From Weissella tructae (GTDB taxonomy: Bacteria > Bacillota > Bacilli > Lactobacillales > Lactobacillaceae), in assembly GCF_000732905.1 (NCBI RefSeq), contig NZ_CP007588.1:1116001-1180000 (forward strand): a stretch of 64,000 nucleotides of DNA, written 5' to 3'. Below, one piece after another: positions 46,870 to 56,979 of the stretch (its first letter is position 1; every line of letters begins with the position of its first letter). The position numbers and the translations under genes are program-made. Below the pieces are notes generated by a model that saw nothing but the letters and a program-made list of their open reading frames with translations, ran no database searches and had not been told where the DNA came from.

Positions 46870-47567
46870 TGCTTAATTGGATTCAAGTAAACTTACCTAA
46901 TGTCTATAATCTGGGTTGGACCGGCGATGGTGCCTGGGGTACTTCCATTTTTGAAACACTATATATGACTTGTGGATCTGCTATTTTTGGTGGACTCCTA
47001 GGCCTAGCCTTTGGAATCGGCTTAGTCCTAACAGAACAAAATGGTATCTTACCTAATCAAGTCGCGTTCCAAATTCTTGATAAATTTGTTTCAATCGGCC
47101 GTGCAATTCCATTTATTATCATGGTGGTTATTTTCTCACCATTAACGCAATTTATTGTTGGTACAACGATTGGGCCGACTGCTGCATTAGTACCATTAGC
47201 CTTAGGTGTTTTCCCCTTCTTTGCACGACAAGTACAAGTCGCTTTGTTGGGCGTTTCAGCTGGTAAGGTTGAAGCTGCTCGCTCATACGGCGCAACGAAT
47301 TGGGATATCATCACATCGGTTTACCTACGTGAAGGTTTGTCTGAATTGATTCGTGTTTCAACTGTTACCCTGATCAGTCTTGTTGGTCTAACAACAATGG
47401 CTGGTGCAATTGGGGCTGGTGGTCTAGGGACTACTGCTATCGTAACTGGATACCAACGTTTCCAACCCGATGTTATGTGGACAGCTACCATCATTGTTCT
47501 ACTACTGATTCTATTGATTCAATTCACTGGTGATGCATTAGCTAAGCTAAGCCGTCACGGTCAATAA
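46869..47567 (+). CDS. metI: Methionine ABC transporter permease
   Basis: 232 residues with five or so membrane segments. The ABC coupling motif lies in VEAARSYGATNWDIITSVYLREGL. Final gene of the T-box-controlled metQNI operon; its start overlaps the metN stop (TAATG arrangement). A strong terminator follows 20 bases after the stop. Confidence 0.95.
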   Translation: MLNWIQVNLPNVYNLGWTGDGAWGTSIFETLYMTCGSAIFGGLLGLAFGIGLVLTEQNGILPNQVAFQILDKFVSIGRAIPFIIMVVIFSPLTQFIVGTTIGPTAALVPLALGVFPFFARQVQVALLGVSAGKVEAARSYGATNWDIITSVYLREGLSELIRVSTVTLISLVGLTTMAGAIGAGGLGTTAIVTGYQRFQPDVMWTATIIVLLLILLIQFTGDALAKLSRHGQ

Positions 47568-47584
47568 TTAATTCCTGTAAATCA

Positions 47585-47623
47585 AAAAAGCGTCCAGAGT
47601 CTATTAGATTCTGGACGCTTTTA
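47585..47623 (+). terminator. Terminator of metQNI
   Basis: Stem AAGCGTCCAGA/TCTGGACGCTT with a T-run. Confidence 0.92.
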
Positions 47624-47800
47624 ATATGCATGGGTATCTATTCTTAGTACATATACTACATCAGCAGGCCACCAATCACTTGTTGTATATTCTGCCCCAT
47701 CATGTACCGCGTCATAAGTATTGTCGTTATACCCTGTGAATACAATTAAAAAAGGGACAAGATCTAATGACCTTGTCCCTTTTGTTATCGATATATCCAA
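47621..47800 (-). pseudogene. Possible 59-residue ORF or gene remnant downstream of rplQ
   Basis: From a TTG at about 47800 a frame runs 59 codons to 47621. The second half reads like real protein (GYNDNTYDAVHDGAEY, then TSDWWPADVVYVLR), while the first half is taken up by a terminator-like hairpin and lacks a well-placed ribosome binding site. This suggests the 3' end of a lost gene. Not recognised. Confidence 0.25.
47747..47783. terminator. Terminator-like hairpin, probably end of the rplQ transcript
   Basis: Stem AAAAGGGACAAG/CTTGTCCCTTTT; on the minus strand it is followed by TTTTTTAATT. It lies 155 bases past rplQ, with no better terminator in between. Confidence 0.75.
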
Positions 47801-47938
47801 GTATACAAAAAAACCTCACACGCTAAGAGATGCGACACAAGTGTCATTCAACCTAGACTTGGCAATGCCATCATCATAACGGTTTATACCTCAAAGCATG
47901 AGAGATTTGATTGTTAATGTAAAGTAGTTACTTTAGAA
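47801..47938 (-). other. Spacer after rplQ
   Basis: No gene supported. It holds a seven-T run at 47809-47815 on the minus strand with no good stem before it, and a small palindrome GACACTTGTGTC. Confidence 0.4.
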
Positions 47939-48325
47939 TTAGTCAACCAATTGCAAAAGAACCATAGGAGCAGCGTCTCCACGACGTTGGTCCATCTTTA
48001 GAATACGAGTGTAACCACCCGCACGACCCTCAAAGCGTGGTGCAACTTCGTTAAACAAGTATTGCACAGCATTTTGAATCTTAACGTTTTCTTCATCAGA
48101 AACGTTTACGTCCGCAACTACGTTACGTAGGAAAGCAGCAGCCTTACGGCGTGAAGCCAAATCTCCATGCTTACCCAAAGTAATCATCTTATCAGCAGTA
48201 CGGCGAACTTCCTTCGCACGTGCTTCTGTAGTTTGGATTGAACCATTGATCAACAATTGTGTTGTCAAGTCGCGCAACAAAGCCTTACGTTGTGCGCTAG
48301 AACGTCCTAACTTACGGTATCCCAT
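47939..48325 (-). CDS. rplQ: 50S ribosomal protein L17
   Basis: 128 residues. [20 protein letters not shown] is the diagnostic N-terminus. Last gene of the alpha operon segment (infA-rpmJ-rpsM-rpsK-rpoA-rplQ). In many relatives the ECF module follows, but here the spacer ends at converging metI. Confidence 0.98.
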   Translation of the reverse strand: MGYRKLGRSSAQRKALLRDLTTQLLINGSIQTTEARAKEVRRTADKMITLGKHGDLASRRKAAAFLRNVVADVNVSDEENVKIQNAVQYLFNEVAPRFEGRAGGYTRILKMDQRRGDAAPMVLLQLVD

Positions 48326-48365
48326 GAGTGTATTCTCCTTTACTTGGATTTCTATCTATTTAGAA

Positions 48366-49310
48366 TTAGTCTTCCTTACGGAAACCTAATCCAAGTGCTG
48401 TTAGCTTATCTTGAATTTCGTCTAATGACTTACGTCCAAGGTTACGCACATTCATCATTTGGTTTTCTGAGCGATCAGTCAACTCTTGAATCGTGTTAAT
48501 TCCAGCACGCTTTAGACAATTGTATGAGCGAACTGAAAGATCCAATTCTTCAATTGGAACTTCCGCATGCTTGCTCGTTGTCGTTTCTTCCTTGTCTAAC
48601 ATAACTTGTGTTTCCACCGCACGTTCTGACAATTCAACAAATGGGTTCAAGTGGTCTGACAAGATACGTGCTGCCAATGAGATTGCCTCAGTAACAGTTA
48701 GTGATCCATCAGTCCATACGTCCATTGTCAACTTATCAAAGTCGTTACGTTGACCAACACGAGTTTCTTCGACTTGGTAGTTAACGCGTTCGATAGGGGT
48801 GTAGATTGAATCAATTGCAAGAACTCCGATTGGCATATTAGAATGCAATTCTTTGTTCTGATCTCCTGAAACATACCCACGTCCACGTTCCGCTGTAAGC
48901 GTCATGTGCAACGTTGCCCCTGCCGCAACAGTCGCGATGTGCAAATCCTTGTTCAAGATTTCAACATCAGCATCACCGATGATGTCACCGGCTGTAACCA
49001 TTGCTGGACCATTTACGTTAACTTCGAGTGTTTTTGCATCATCACTATCAATACGCATTGCAACCTTTTTAAGGTTAAGGATGATTTGCGTCACATCTTC
49101 AACAACGCCTTCGACGGTTGAAAATTCGTGCAAAACTCCATCAATTTGTACTGAGTTGATTGCAGCCCCTGGTAATGAAGACAACAAAACACGGCGTAGG
49201 GAATTCCCTAGAGTAGTTCCATAACCACGTTCAAGCGGTTCAACCACAAACTTACCGTAGTTACCATCATCTTCAACCAAAGTGATCTTTGGGTTTTCGA
49301 ATTCAAGCAT
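48366..49310 (-). CDS. rpoA: DNA-directed RNA polymerase subunit alpha
   Basis: 314 residues. The N-terminal domain dimerises and nucleates core assembly ([20 protein letters not shown]); the C-terminal domain binds UP elements and activators ([33 protein letters not shown]). A linker of about 15 residues joins them. Located between rpsK and rplQ, as is nearly universal. Confidence 0.98.
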   Translation of the reverse strand: MLEFENPKITLVEDDGNYGKFVVEPLERGYGTTLGNSLRRVLLSSLPGAAINSVQIDGVLHEFSTVEGVVEDVTQIILNLKKVAMRIDSDDAKTLEVNVNGPAMVTAGDIIGDADVEILNKDLHIATVAAGATLHMTLTAERGRGYVSGDQNKELHSNMPIGVLAIDSIYTPIERVNYQVEETRVGQRNDFDKLTMDVWTDGSLTVTEAISLAARILSDHLNPFVELSERAVETQVMLDKEETTTSKHAEVPIEELDLSVRSYNCLKRAGINTIQELTDRSENQMMNVRNLGRKSLDEIQDKLTALGLGFRKED

Positions 49311-49358
49311 ACTGTTTGTCCCCTTTCAAAGCGTTTTGTGAACTAGTTGTAGTAACAA

Positions 49359-49745
49359 TTAGACACGACGACGCTTTGGTGGGCGACATCCGTTGTGTGG
49401 TACTGGAGTAACGTCCTTAATTGAAGTTACTTCCAAACCAGCAGCGGCCAAGGCACGGATAGCTGCTTCACGTCCTGAACCAGGACCCTTAACAGTAACT
49501 GCCACAGTCTTCATTCCGTTTTCCATCGCTCCCTTAGTAGCGGCTTCGGCGGCCATTTGCGCAGCAAATGGAGTTGACTTACGGCTTCCCTTGAAACCAA
49601 GAGAACCAGCTGAAGACCAAGCAACAGCATTACCTTGAACGTCTGTGATCATAACGATCGTGTTGTTGAATGTTGCGTGGATGTGAACTACACCTGATTC
49701 AATATTCTTCTTTACACGACGCTTACGAGTATTACGACCTGCCAT
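49359..49745 (-). CDS. rpsK: 30S ribosomal protein S11
   Basis: 128 residues. [18 protein letters not shown] and the C-terminal [18 protein letters not shown] are the S11 signatures; the protein lines the mRNA exit with S7. AAAGGAG lies 10 bases before the ATG at 49745; an in-frame start two codons earlier is less well spaced. Confidence 0.97.
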   Translation of the reverse strand: MAGRNTRKRRVKKNIESGVVHIHATFNNTIVMITDVQGNAVAWSSAGSLGFKGSRKSTPFAAQMAAEAATKGAMENGMKTVAVTVKGPGSGREAAIRALAAAGLEVTSIKDVTPVPHNGCRPPKRRRV

Positions 49746-49776
49746 AATCAAGTAATCTCCTTTCTTTAAAAATTAA

Positions 49777-50142
49777 TTACTTCTTCTTACCTGCAATTGC
49801 AACAGCTGGGCCCTTTCGAGTACGAGCATTGTTCTTCGTGTTTTGACCACGAACAGGCAAGCCCTTACGATGACGGATACCACGGTATGAAGCCATTTCT
49901 TGCAAGTTTTTAATGTTCATTGAGATTTCGCGACGCAAGTCACCTTCCACCTTAATTCCGTCTACGACGGCACGGATGGCGTCTTCTTGGTCGGGAGTCA
50001 AGTCTCGAACACGAACATCTTCTGAAACACCAACTTCACTCAAAATGTTTTGAGCAGTAGTGCTACCGATTCCATATACATATGTCAATGCGATCACGAT
50101 ACGCTTATCGCGAGGCAAATCAACACCAGCAATACGAGCCAT
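49777..50142 (-). CDS. rpsM: 30S ribosomal protein S13
   Basis: 121 residues. [26 protein letters not shown] and the C-terminal [14 protein letters not shown] are diagnostic. S13 sits in the small-subunit head and contacts the large subunit and P-site tRNA. The ribosome binding site is AGGAGG. Confidence 0.98.
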   Translation of the reverse strand: MARIAGVDLPRDKRIVIALTYVYGIGSTTAQNILSEVGVSEDVRVRDLTPDQEDAIRAVVDGIKVEGDLRREISMNIKNLQEMASYRGIRHRKGLPVRGQNTKNNARTRKGPAVAIAGKKK

Positions 50143-50183
50143 TACGATTACCTCCTATAAATTTTATATATTCTTAGGAAAAA

Positions 50184-50303
50184 TTACTTTCCTTGACGTT
50201 GCTTGTGCTTTGGGTTTGCTGAGCAAATCACCATAACACGACCGTTACGCTTGATAGTCTTACAACTATCGCACATAGGCTTAACAGATGGACGAACCTT
50301 CAT
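50184..50303 (-). CDS. rpmJ: 50S ribosomal protein L36
   Basis: 39 residues. [15 protein letters not shown] starts the zinc ribbon; ligands Cys11, Cys14, Cys27 and His33 are all present, so this is the zinc-binding form. GGGGAGG precedes the start. It lies between infA and rpsM. Confidence 0.96.
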   Translation of the reverse strand: MKVRPSVKPMCDSCKTIKRNGRVMVICSANPKHKQRQGK

Positions 50304-50336
50304 GATATTTACCTCCCCTTGGGTTTTTTAACTTGA

Positions 50337-50555
50337 CTATTTAATGTAGCGGTATGTGATACGGCCCTTAGTCAAGTCGTATGGCGACATTTCTACCGTT
50401 ACGCGATCACCAGGCAAGATACGAATGAAATTCTTACGAATCTTTCCTGATACGTGAGCTAAAATTGTCGCTCCGTTTTCCAATTCAACGGTAAACATGG
50501 CATTTGGTAATGTTTCTTTAACAATACCAGAAATTTCAATAACATCTTTGGCCAC
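50337..50555 (-). CDS. infA: Translation initiation factor IF-1
   Basis: 72-residue OB-fold protein that blocks the A-site during initiation. [19 protein letters not shown] and the C-terminal [12 protein letters not shown] are typical. AAGGAGG precedes the start. It follows adk directly; the methionine aminopeptidase gene often found between adk and infA in Firmicutes is absent. Confidence 0.98.
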   Translation of the reverse strand: MAKDVIEISGIVKETLPNAMFTVELENGATILAHVSGKIRKNFIRILPGDRVTVEMSPYDLTKGRITYRYIK

Positions 50556-50646
50556 GTTGTTGCCTCCTTAGTGTGACATTGGAGAACGTAACAAGTCATT
50601 ATACCAGACAATAATTATTTAGACAACAATTATTGTAAGGGACTCA

Positions 50647-51213
50647 TTACGCATCCAAATTATCAAGTACCTTTTCTACATCGGCAAACACTAGGCTAAG
50701 TTCACGTGTTCCGTCGATTTCATGCAAAACATTCTTGTCTGCATAGTAATCAGCGATAGGTTGTGTCAACTTTCCGTTAACATCCAAACGATTCTGAATT
50801 ACTTCAGGTGTATCGTCTGCACGTCCACGGGCCATCATACGATCAACCAACACGTCGTTATCAGCTGTGAAATAAAGAACTCCATCAATTGAGCGGTCGT
50901 TCTTTGCCAACATAGTTTGCAGTGCCTCAGCTTGGTCAATGTTACGTGGGTACCCATCTAGAATAAATCCAGCTTGAGTATCAGGTTGAGCTAAACGCTC
51001 TTCCACAATACCATTCGTAACTGAATCGGGAACTAGGTTACCTGAGTCCATGTAAGACTTAGCTTCTAATCCCAATTCTGTTTCGTTTGCCATTGCTTCA
51101 CGGAACATATCACCTGTACTGATGTGCGGCAAGTTGTATGCTTCCACAATCTTTGCAGCCTGAGTACCTTTTCCTACGCCTGGTAATCCCAGGAGAATGA
51201 TATTCTTGCTCAT
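50647..51213 (-). CDS. adk: Adenylate kinase, short form
   Basis: Interconverts ATP and AMP with two ADP. 188 residues. P-loop GLPGVGKG, AMP-binding ISTGDMFREA and GYPRNIDQAEAL are present. After DRMMARGR the chain goes straight to DDTPEVIQNRL, so the roughly 25-30-residue LID insert with zinc-binding cysteines that is usual in Gram-positive Adk is missing. Its start overlaps the secY stop by 4 bases. Confidence 0.95.
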   Translation of the reverse strand: MSKNIILLGLPGVGKGTQAAKIVEAYNLPHISTGDMFREAMANETELGLEAKSYMDSGNLVPDSVTNGIVEERLAQPDTQAGFILDGYPRNIDQAEALQTMLAKNDRSIDGVLYFTADNDVLVDRMMARGRADDTPEVIQNRLDVNGKLTQPIADYYADKNVLHEIDGTRELSLVFADVEKVLDNLDA

Positions 51214-52517
51214 TTTGCTTCGACTCCTTCTTGAATAAATCCAACATACTGTCGCTTCATCATCAATCCTTCAAGCTGGCGAATCAAGTCAATTGCGACA
51301 CCAATAACGATCAAAATTGACGTTCCTGACATTGCAAGGTTACTGTCCAACCCGAAGAAATAAGCGGCTAGGATTGGGGCCAAAGCGACAAATCCTAGGA
51401 ATAGTGATCCGACTGATGAAAGACGCAAAAGAAGGCTTGAAAGCCATTCTTCTGTTGCCTTACCCGGACGGACACCTACAATGTAACTACCTTGCTTTTG
51501 TAGATTCTCTGCAATCTTTTCAGGATTAATCTGAACGAATGCATAGAAGAACGTAAACATGATAATCAATGAGGTATACAATAACCCACCTTGCAAAGTT
51601 TGCATGTCTAGGAATTGCATCACTGTTGAATACCAACTAGCGTCACCAACACGTGGTGCAAACAATTGTAGAATTGTTTGCGGCGTCACAATAAGTGAAG
51701 ACGCGAAGATAACGGGGATCACACCAGCAACGTTAACTTTCAAAGGTAAGTAAGACGTGCTTCCTGAACCCTTTGATTGTCGTGTATATTGCATTGGAAT
51801 CTTGCGGATAGCTTGGTTAAACCAAGTAACAAAGCTAATCACAACAATAAAGACAATTGCCAATCCCAACATGAAGGCCCAACCACGCGCTTGGTCAGGG
51901 CTTGCAATAACATGTTCCTTAAATAGTCGGTAAACATCTGCAGGGAATCGAGAAATGATTCCTGCAAAAATTAGCATTGAGACCCCTTGACCAAGACCAC
52001 GATCAGTAATCATATCACCCAACCAAACAGCAAACATAGTTCCTGCAGTTAGAATGAATCCGATTAAGATGTAAGTCTTGGCATCTGGTGTTGTCACCAG
52101 ATTAACCTGACTCAATTGATTAAATCCTGCCGTGATACCAATAGATTGGACAAACGCCAGAATAATAGTCAAATAGCGGGTCACTTGGTTCAACTTACGT
52201 CGACCAACTTCACCTTGTTTTGACCATTCAACAAATCGTGGCACAATATCCATTTGTAGGAGCTGTACCACGATCTGTGCTGTAACGTATGGTGAAACAC
52301 CCATTGCGAACAATGAGTAATTTGTTAATCCACCACCGCTAAACATATTCAAAATGCTGCCGAGCCCAGAATTTGCAACGTCGCTGAGTGCCATAGTGTT
52401 AATACCAGGAATGGTAATATGAGCACCTAGTCGGTAAACAATCAGTATCAATAAGGTAAAGAGCAACTTATTACGGATGTCTTTTTCCTTAAGTGAGTTG
52501 AGCACGGTTTTTAGCAT
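51210..52517 (-). CDS. secY: Protein translocase subunit SecY
   Basis: Ten-span channel protein of SecYEG, 435 residues. Conserved segments include GINTMALSDVANSG (plug region), FNQAIRKIPMQYTRQ in the cytosolic loop that binds ribosome and SecA, and FVGIRPGKAT-like VGVRPGKATEEWL. Overlaps rplO by one base and adk by four, hence tight coupling. Confidence 0.98.
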   Translation of the reverse strand: MLKTVLNSLKEKDIRNKLLFTLLILIVYRLGAHITIPGINTMALSDVANSGLGSILNMFSGGGLTNYSLFAMGVSPYVTAQIVVQLLQMDIVPRFVEWSKQGEVGRRKLNQVTRYLTIILAFVQSIGITAGFNQLSQVNLVTTPDAKTYILIGFILTAGTMFAVWLGDMITDRGLGQGVSMLIFAGIISRFPADVYRLFKEHVIASPDQARGWAFMLGLAIVFIVVISFVTWFNQAIRKIPMQYTRQSKGSGSTSYLPLKVNVAGVIPVIFASSLIVTPQTILQLFAPRVGDASWYSTVMQFLDMQTLQGGLLYTSLIIMFTFFYAFVQINPEKIAENLQKQGSYIVGVRPGKATEEWLSSLLLRLSSVGSLFLGFVALAPILAAYFFGLDSNLAMSGTSILIVIGVAIDLIRQLEGLMMKRQYVGFIQEGVEAK

Positions 52518-52951
52518 TAGATCACCTCTGTCTTACCACCAGCAGCTTCGATAGCCGTAACTGCAGTAGCTGAGAACTTGTGTGCCTTAACAGTCAATGA
52601 CTTAGTCAATTCACCGTTAGCCAAGATCTTAATGCCGCTCAATTCGTTCTTAACGATTCCAGCTTCTACCAACAATGCTGGTGTAACTTCTGAACCGTTA
52701 TCGAATTGATTCAACACGTCAAGGTTTACTACAGCGTATTCCTTGCGGTTGATGTTAGTAAATCCACGCTTTGGGATACGACGGAACAAAGGCATTTGTC
52801 CCCCTTCAAATCCCATACGTACCTTACCACGAGCCTTTTGACCTTTTTGACCACGTCCAGCAGTCTTACCATTACCTGATGATTCACCACGTCCGACACG
52901 GTTGCGGACCTTACGTGAACCTTCAGCTACTTGGAGTTCATTAAGCTTCAT
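52517..52951 (-). CDS. rplO: 50S ribosomal protein L15
   Basis: 144 residues. The N-terminal Gly/Arg/Lys-rich extension ([20 protein letters not shown]) and [18 protein letters not shown] are diagnostic. L15 is a late-assembly hub of the large subunit. AAGGAGG precedes the start. Confidence 0.98.
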   Translation of the reverse strand: MKLNELQVAEGSRKVRNRVGRGESSGNGKTAGRGQKGQKARGKVRMGFEGGQMPLFRRIPKRGFTNINRKEYAVVNLDVLNQFDNGSEVTPALLVEAGIVKNELSGIKILANGELTKSLTVKAHKFSATAVTAIEAAGGKTEVI

Positions 52952-52985
52952 TAGGTTGTACCTCCTTCAGAGCAATCTGTTCAGC

Positions 52986-53171
52986 TTATTTAACTACTTC
53001 AACAGTAATCAAATGAGCAATCTTAAATAGTGCACCACGCGTTGCAGCGTTATCAGGCAATACGGCTGATGAGTTCACTTTGTTCAAACCAAGTGACTTA
53101 ACAATCGCACGTTGATTTGGCTTACGGTGAGCAGCACTCTTAACAAGTGTAACCTTTACTTGATCGGTCAT
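52986..53171 (-). CDS. rpmD: 50S ribosomal protein L30
   Basis: 61 residues. [20 protein letters not shown] and [10 protein letters not shown] are the L30 core. The short bacterial form, placed between rpsE and rplO as usual. AGGAGG precedes the start. Confidence 0.96.
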   Translation of the reverse strand: MTDQVKVTLVKSAAHRKPNQRAIVKSLGLNKVNSSAVLPDNAATRGALFKIAHLITVEVVK

Positions 53172-53182
53172 TTTCTGCCTCC

Positions 53183-53686
53183 TTAATCTGCCAAGTGCTC
53201 AAGTGAGACTTGACGCAACTCAGCAACTTCTTCAGCACTCTTCAATGATTCGATTGCTTCAAAAGTTGCGCGTACAACGTTAATTGGTGTTGCTGAACCT
53301 AGTGACTTTGCAGTCACGTCGGCAACTCCAGCCAATTCCAATACGGCACGAGCAGCACCACCGGCTGCCACTCCAGAACCTTCAGCGGCTGGCTTCAATA
53401 GAATTCGGCCACCGTCGAAGACACCCAAAGTAGAGTGAGGAAGGGTCGTACCAACAGTTGGAACAGAGATAATGTTACGCTTTGCGTCTTCAATCGCCTT
53501 ACGGATTGCTTCAGGCACTTCTTGCGCCTTACCAGTTCCGAAACCAACGTGTCCATTGCGGTCACCGACAACTACCAAAGCTGCGAAACGTAGACGACGT
53601 CCACCCTTAACAACTTTTGTAACACGGTTAATACCAACAACGTTTTCTTCTAGTTCGCCTAGCGTTTTTGGATCGATATAAGCCAT
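53183..53686 (-). CDS. rpsE: 30S ribosomal protein S5
   Basis: 167 residues. The N-terminal KH-like domain contains [23 protein letters not shown], and [18 protein letters not shown] is in the C-terminal domain. S5 guards decoding accuracy and mRNA unwinding at the entry site. Ribosome binding site AGGAGG. Confidence 0.98.
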   Translation of the reverse strand: MAYIDPKTLGELEENVVGINRVTKVVKGGRRLRFAALVVVGDRNGHVGFGTGKAQEVPEAIRKAIEDAKRNIISVPTVGTTLPHSTLGVFDGGRILLKPAAEGSGVAAGGAARAVLELAGVADVTAKSLGSATPINVVRATFEAIESLKSAEEVAELRQVSLEHLAD

Positions 53687-53704
53687 TTTAATTTCCTCCT
53701 TCCC

Positions 53705-54061
53705 TTAGAACTTCAAACCAGCTTCACGAGCAGCTTCAGCCAAGGCTTGTACACGTCCGTGGTATAGGTAACCACCACGGTCAAATACTACAACTTCGAT
53801 GTTTGCGGCCTTAGCGCGCTCTGCGATCAAAGCTCCAACCTTAGAAGCTTGCTCAGTCTTTGGAGCAGTCTCAACTGACTTGTCCAAAGTTGAGGCACTA
53901 GCAAGCGTCACACCCGCTACGTCATCAATTAATTGAGCGTAGATGTTCTTGTTAGAACGGTAAACGTTCAAGCGTGGGCGCTCTGCAGTACCAGAAATCT
54001 TACCACGAACTCGAGTGTGTCGGTGTTGACGCACTTTATTCTTGTCTGACTTCGTAATCAT
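53705..54061 (-). CDS. rplR: 50S ribosomal protein L18
   Basis: 118 residues. [20 protein letters not shown] and [24 protein letters not shown] mark L18, which binds 5S rRNA with L5. The ATG at 54061 follows GAGG at wide spacing; an in-frame codon 21 bases upstream is possible but lacks a site. Confidence 0.96.
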   Translation of the reverse strand: MITKSDKNKVRQHRHTRVRGKISGTAERPRLNVYRSNKNIYAQLIDDVAGVTLASASTLDKSVETAPKTEQASKVGALIAERAKAANIEVVVFDRGGYLYHGRVQALAEAAREAGLKF

Positions 54062-54151
54062 TGTTCGTAACCTCGTTTTCAAATAAATTGAAAGATATAC
54101 GGATAAGTAAATCGGGAACGTTGCTTGTCCCGCCTAAACCAAAGGTTTAGA

Positions 54152-54688
54152 TTACTTACCAGTCTTACCTTCCTTACGTGCAACGTGTTCGTTTTCGTAA
54201 CGAATACCCTTACCCTTATAAGGTTCAGGTGGACGTACGGCGCGGATTTCAGCAGCCAAGTCTCCGACTAGTTGCTTGTTAATTCCTTCAACGACAACAG
54301 TCAATGTGTCAGGAACTTCCACTGTCAAGCCTTCACGGGCCTCAAAGTTAACTGGGTGTGAGTAACCAACACTCAATACAAGGTCTGAACCTTGCATTGC
54401 GGCACGGTAACCAACACCGACAAGCTTCAAAGTCTTCTTGAAACCTGTTGAGACACCCTCAACCATGTTTGCAACATTGGCGCGAGTTGTTCCGTGAAGT
54501 GCCTTAATACGACCTTCGTCTGATGGACGTGTGAAAGTAACTTCTGTACCTTCAACGTTAAATCCAATTTCAGGCGCGATTTCGCGTGAAAGAGTTCCCT
54601 TAGGACCCTTAACAGTAACTACGTTACCTTCACGTGAGATCTCAACGCCAGCTGGCAAAGTCAAAACTTTGTTACCAATACGACTCAT
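54152..54688 (-). CDS. rplF: 50S ribosomal protein L6
   Basis: 178 residues, two repeated alpha/beta domains. [17 protein letters not shown] and the C-terminal [18 protein letters not shown] are diagnostic. L6 lies near the factor-binding site. AGGAGG precedes the start; spacing to rplR (90 bases) is larger than elsewhere in the operon. Confidence 0.98.
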   Translation of the reverse strand: MSRIGNKVLTLPAGVEISREGNVVTVKGPKGTLSREIAPEIGFNVEGTEVTFTRPSDEGRIKALHGTTRANVANMVEGVSTGFKKTLKLVGVGYRAAMQGSDLVLSVGYSHPVNFEAREGLTVEVPDTLTVVVEGINKQLVGDLAAEIRAVRPPEPYKGKGIRYENEHVARKEGKTGK

Positions 54689-54718
54689 GTGTAGACACCT
54701 CCTATATTAGTTTTTATA

Positions 54719-55117
54719 TTACCAAACGTAAGCTAATACTTCGCCACCAATACCCTTGGCGCGAGCTTCTTTGTCGGTGATAACACCTTCTGAAGTTGAA
54801 ATGATAGCAGTTCCCAATCCGTTCAATACCTTAGGCACAGCATCTGACTTTACGTATGAACGCAATCCTGGCTTTGAAATACGCTTCAAACCAGTGATAA
54901 CACGTTCCTTGTCAGAACCGTACTTAAGGAAAACACGGATGACACCTTGCTTGTCATCTTCAATGTATTCAACGTCACGAACATAGCCTTCGTTCTTCAA
55001 AATTTCAGCGATGTCCATCTTGATCTTTGATGCAGGTACTAGAACTGAATCGTGACGAACCATGTTGGCGTTACGAATACGAGTCAAAAAGTCTGCAATT
55101 GGGTCAGTCATTGACAT
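54719..55117 (-). CDS. rpsH: 30S ribosomal protein S8
   Basis: 132 residues. [19 protein letters not shown] and the C-terminal [20 protein letters not shown] identify S8, a primary 16S central-domain binder and regulator of the spc operon in E. coli. AGGAGG lies 7 bases before the first ATG. It follows rplE directly: rpsN, normally between them, is missing. Confidence 0.98.
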   Translation of the reverse strand: MSMTDPIADFLTRIRNANMVRHDSVLVPASKIKMDIAEILKNEGYVRDVEYIEDDKQGVIRVFLKYGSDKERVITGLKRISKPGLRSYVKSDAVPKVLNGLGTAIISTSEGVITDKEARAKGIGGEVLAYVW

Positions 55118-55159
55118 TGGTTTTCCTCCTATAATTAATTGCTTTTAATCAGTAAAAGA

Positions 55160-55702
55160 TTACTTAGCGAAAGGCATACCCAATTGAGTAAGCAATTCAC
55201 GACCTTCTTCGTCAGTGTTGGCAGTCGTCACAATGACGATGTCCAAACCACGAACACGGTTAACGTTATCGTAATCGATTTCTGGGAAAATTAGTTGTTC
55301 ACGGATTCCTAACGTGTAGTTTCCACGACCATCAAAGGCCTTTGGTGAAACTCCACGGAAGTCACGAACACGTGGCAATGAAATGTTAACCAACTTGTCT
55401 AAGAAGTCGTACATACGTTCACCACGCAAAGTAACCTTAGTACCGATTGCCATACCTTCACGCAAACGGAAGCCAGCGATTGACTTCTTAGCGCGAGTGA
55501 TAACTGGCTTTTGACCAGCAATCAATTCAAGTTCAGCAACAGCTTCATCCAAGTTCTTTGAGTTAGAAACAGCGTCACCAACACCCATGTTCAAAACGAT
55601 CTTTTCGATCTTAGGTGCTTGCATGATTGATGAGTAGTTAAACTTTTCAATCAACGCAGGTGTCACTTCGCTAACGTATTGTTCCTTTAAGCGATTTGCC
55701 AT
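55160..55702 (-). CDS. rplE: 50S ribosomal protein L5
   Basis: 180 residues. Binds 5S rRNA and contacts P-site t[23 protein letters not shown] and GKGVTLRG-like [17 protein letters not shown] are typical. AGGAGG precedes the start. Only 42 bases separate it from rpsH. Confidence 0.98.
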   Translation of the reverse strand: MANRLKEQYVSEVTPALIEKFNYSSIMQAPKIEKIVLNMGVGDAVSNSKNLDEAVAELELIAGQKPVITRAKKSIAGFRLREGMAIGTKVTLRGERMYDFLDKLVNISLPRVRDFRGVSPKAFDGRGNYTLGIREQLIFPEIDYDNVNRVRGLDIVIVTTANTDEEGRELLTQLGMPFAK

Positions 55703-55731
55703 GATAATGATTTCCTCCTTTCACCTAAAAA

Positions 55732-56040
55732 TTATGCCAAAGTCTTTCCAGACTTCTTTGCGTAACGTACCTTCTTACCATCTTCAACCTTGTAACCAAT
55801 CTTTGTTGGTTCGTTAGTAGAAGGGTCAAGCAATTGTACGTTTGAAACGTGGATAGGAGCTTCTAGCTCAATAATTCCACCTTGTGGGTATTGGTTATTT
55901 GGCTTTTGGTGCTTCTTAATCTTGTTCACACCTTCCACTACAACACGGTCTTGAGTCTTCAACGTCTTTGTTACAACGCCTTCCTTACCCTTGTCCTTGC
56001 CGGCGATAACCATTACCTTGTCACCAGTCTTCACAAACAT
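55732..56040 (-). CDS. rplX: 50S ribosomal protein L24
   Basis: 102 residues. The N-terminal KOW motif ([20 protein letters not shown]) and [13 protein letters not shown] identify L24, an assembly initiator of the large subunit. AAGGAGG precedes the start. Confidence 0.97.
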   Translation of the reverse strand: MFVKTGDKVMVIAGKDKGKEGVVTKTLKTQDRVVVEGVNKIKKHQKPNNQYPQGGIIELEAPIHVSNVQLLDPSTNEPTKIGYKVEDGKKVRYAKKSGKTLA

Positions 56041-56073
56041 GCGAGGCTTCCTCCTTGATTTAATGATGGTAGA

Positions 56074-56442
56074 TTACAATACTTCAGGTGCCAATGACAC
56101 AATACGCATGTAATCACTGTCACGCAATTCACGCGCAACAGGTCCGAAAATACGAGTACCAACAGGGCTCTTGTCATCTTTAACGATAACTGCAGCGTTT
56201 TCGTCAAACTTGATGTATGAACCGTCAGTACGGTGAACTCCTGAAACAGTACGAACGATAACGGCCTTAACGACGTCACCCTTCTTTACAGTACCACCAG
56301 GGATAGCTTGCTTAACAGTTGCGACGATCATGTCACCGATTCCGGCGAACTTACGTCCTGATCCACCCAAAACCTTAATAGTTAAGATTTCACGTGCACC
56401 TGAATTGTCAGCAACCTTTAAACGACTCTCTTGTTGAATCAC
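56074..56442 (-). CDS. rplN: 50S ribosomal protein L14
   Basis: 122 residues. [19 protein letters not shown] and the C-terminal [19 protein letters not shown] are diagnostic. L14 lies at the subunit interface and is the docking site of the silencing factor RsfS. AAGGAGG precedes the start. Confidence 0.98.
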   Translation of the reverse strand: MIQQESRLKVADNSGAREILTIKVLGGSGRKFAGIGDMIVATVKQAIPGGTVKKGDVVKAVIVRTVSGVHRTDGSYIKFDENAAVIVKDDKSPVGTRIFGPVARELRDSDYMRIVSLAPEVL

Positions 56443-56486
56443 GATTTTGTCCTCCTTCCGTTATTGGTAAGATTCGAGATTAACGA

Positions 56487-56753
56487 TTAGATAATAACAG
56501 CCTTCTCGACGATTTCTACCAAACGGAAGCGCTTTGTAGCTGATGTTGGACGCGTCTCCATGATGCGTACAATATCACCTTGCTTAGCTTCGTTGTTCTC
56601 GTCGTGAGCCTTAAACTTCTTCGTGTACTTAACACGCTTACCATATACAGGGTGGTTCTTGTAAGTTTCGATGGCAACAGTGATTGTCTTTTCCATCTTA
56701 TCTGACACTACGCGCCCTTGGTAAACTTTACGTGCGTTACGATTTTCAGTCAT
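56487..56753 (-). CDS. rpsQ: 30S ribosomal protein S17
   Basis: 88-residue OB-fold protein. [20 protein letters not shown] and [20 protein letters not shown] identify S17, an early 16S 5'-domain binder. AGAGGAG precedes the start; 19 bases after rpmC. Confidence 0.98.
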   Translation of the reverse strand: MTENRNARKVYQGRVVSDKMEKTITVAIETYKNHPVYGKRVKYTKKFKAHDENNEAKQGDIVRIMETRPTSATKRFRLVEIVEKAVII

Positions 56754-56772
56754 ATCGGTCTCCTCTCCTAGT

Positions 56773-56979
56773 CTACTTGTTTAGTTCGTCTTGACGAATA
56801 GCAGTCTTAATACGTGCGATTTGCTTACGTACTTCAGCCAATCGTGCAGTGTTTTCAAGTTGACCAGTTGCTAGTTGGAAGCGTAGGTTAAACAATTCTT
56901 CCTTGTAGCTCTTTTCCTTGGCAACCAATTCAGCAGTACTTAGACCCTTGATTTCGTTTTTTAGATCCTTGATCTTCAT
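56773..56979 (-). CDS. rpmC: 50S ribosomal protein L29
   Basis: 68 residues, two helices. [21 protein letters not shown] is the L29 signature. It lies by the exit tunnel next to L23, a docking area for nascent-chain factors. Its start overlaps the rplP stop by one base. Confidence 0.97.
   Translation of the reverse strand: MKIKDLKNEIKGLSTAELVAKEKSYKEELFNLRFQLATGQLENTARLAEVRKQIARIKTAIRQDELNK

Noticed and set aside
47801..47880. Hydrophobic 20-codon ORF after rplQ (starts MTLVSHLLACEVF)
   Set aside because: Too short, weak ribosome binding site and no antisense partner that would support a type I toxin.
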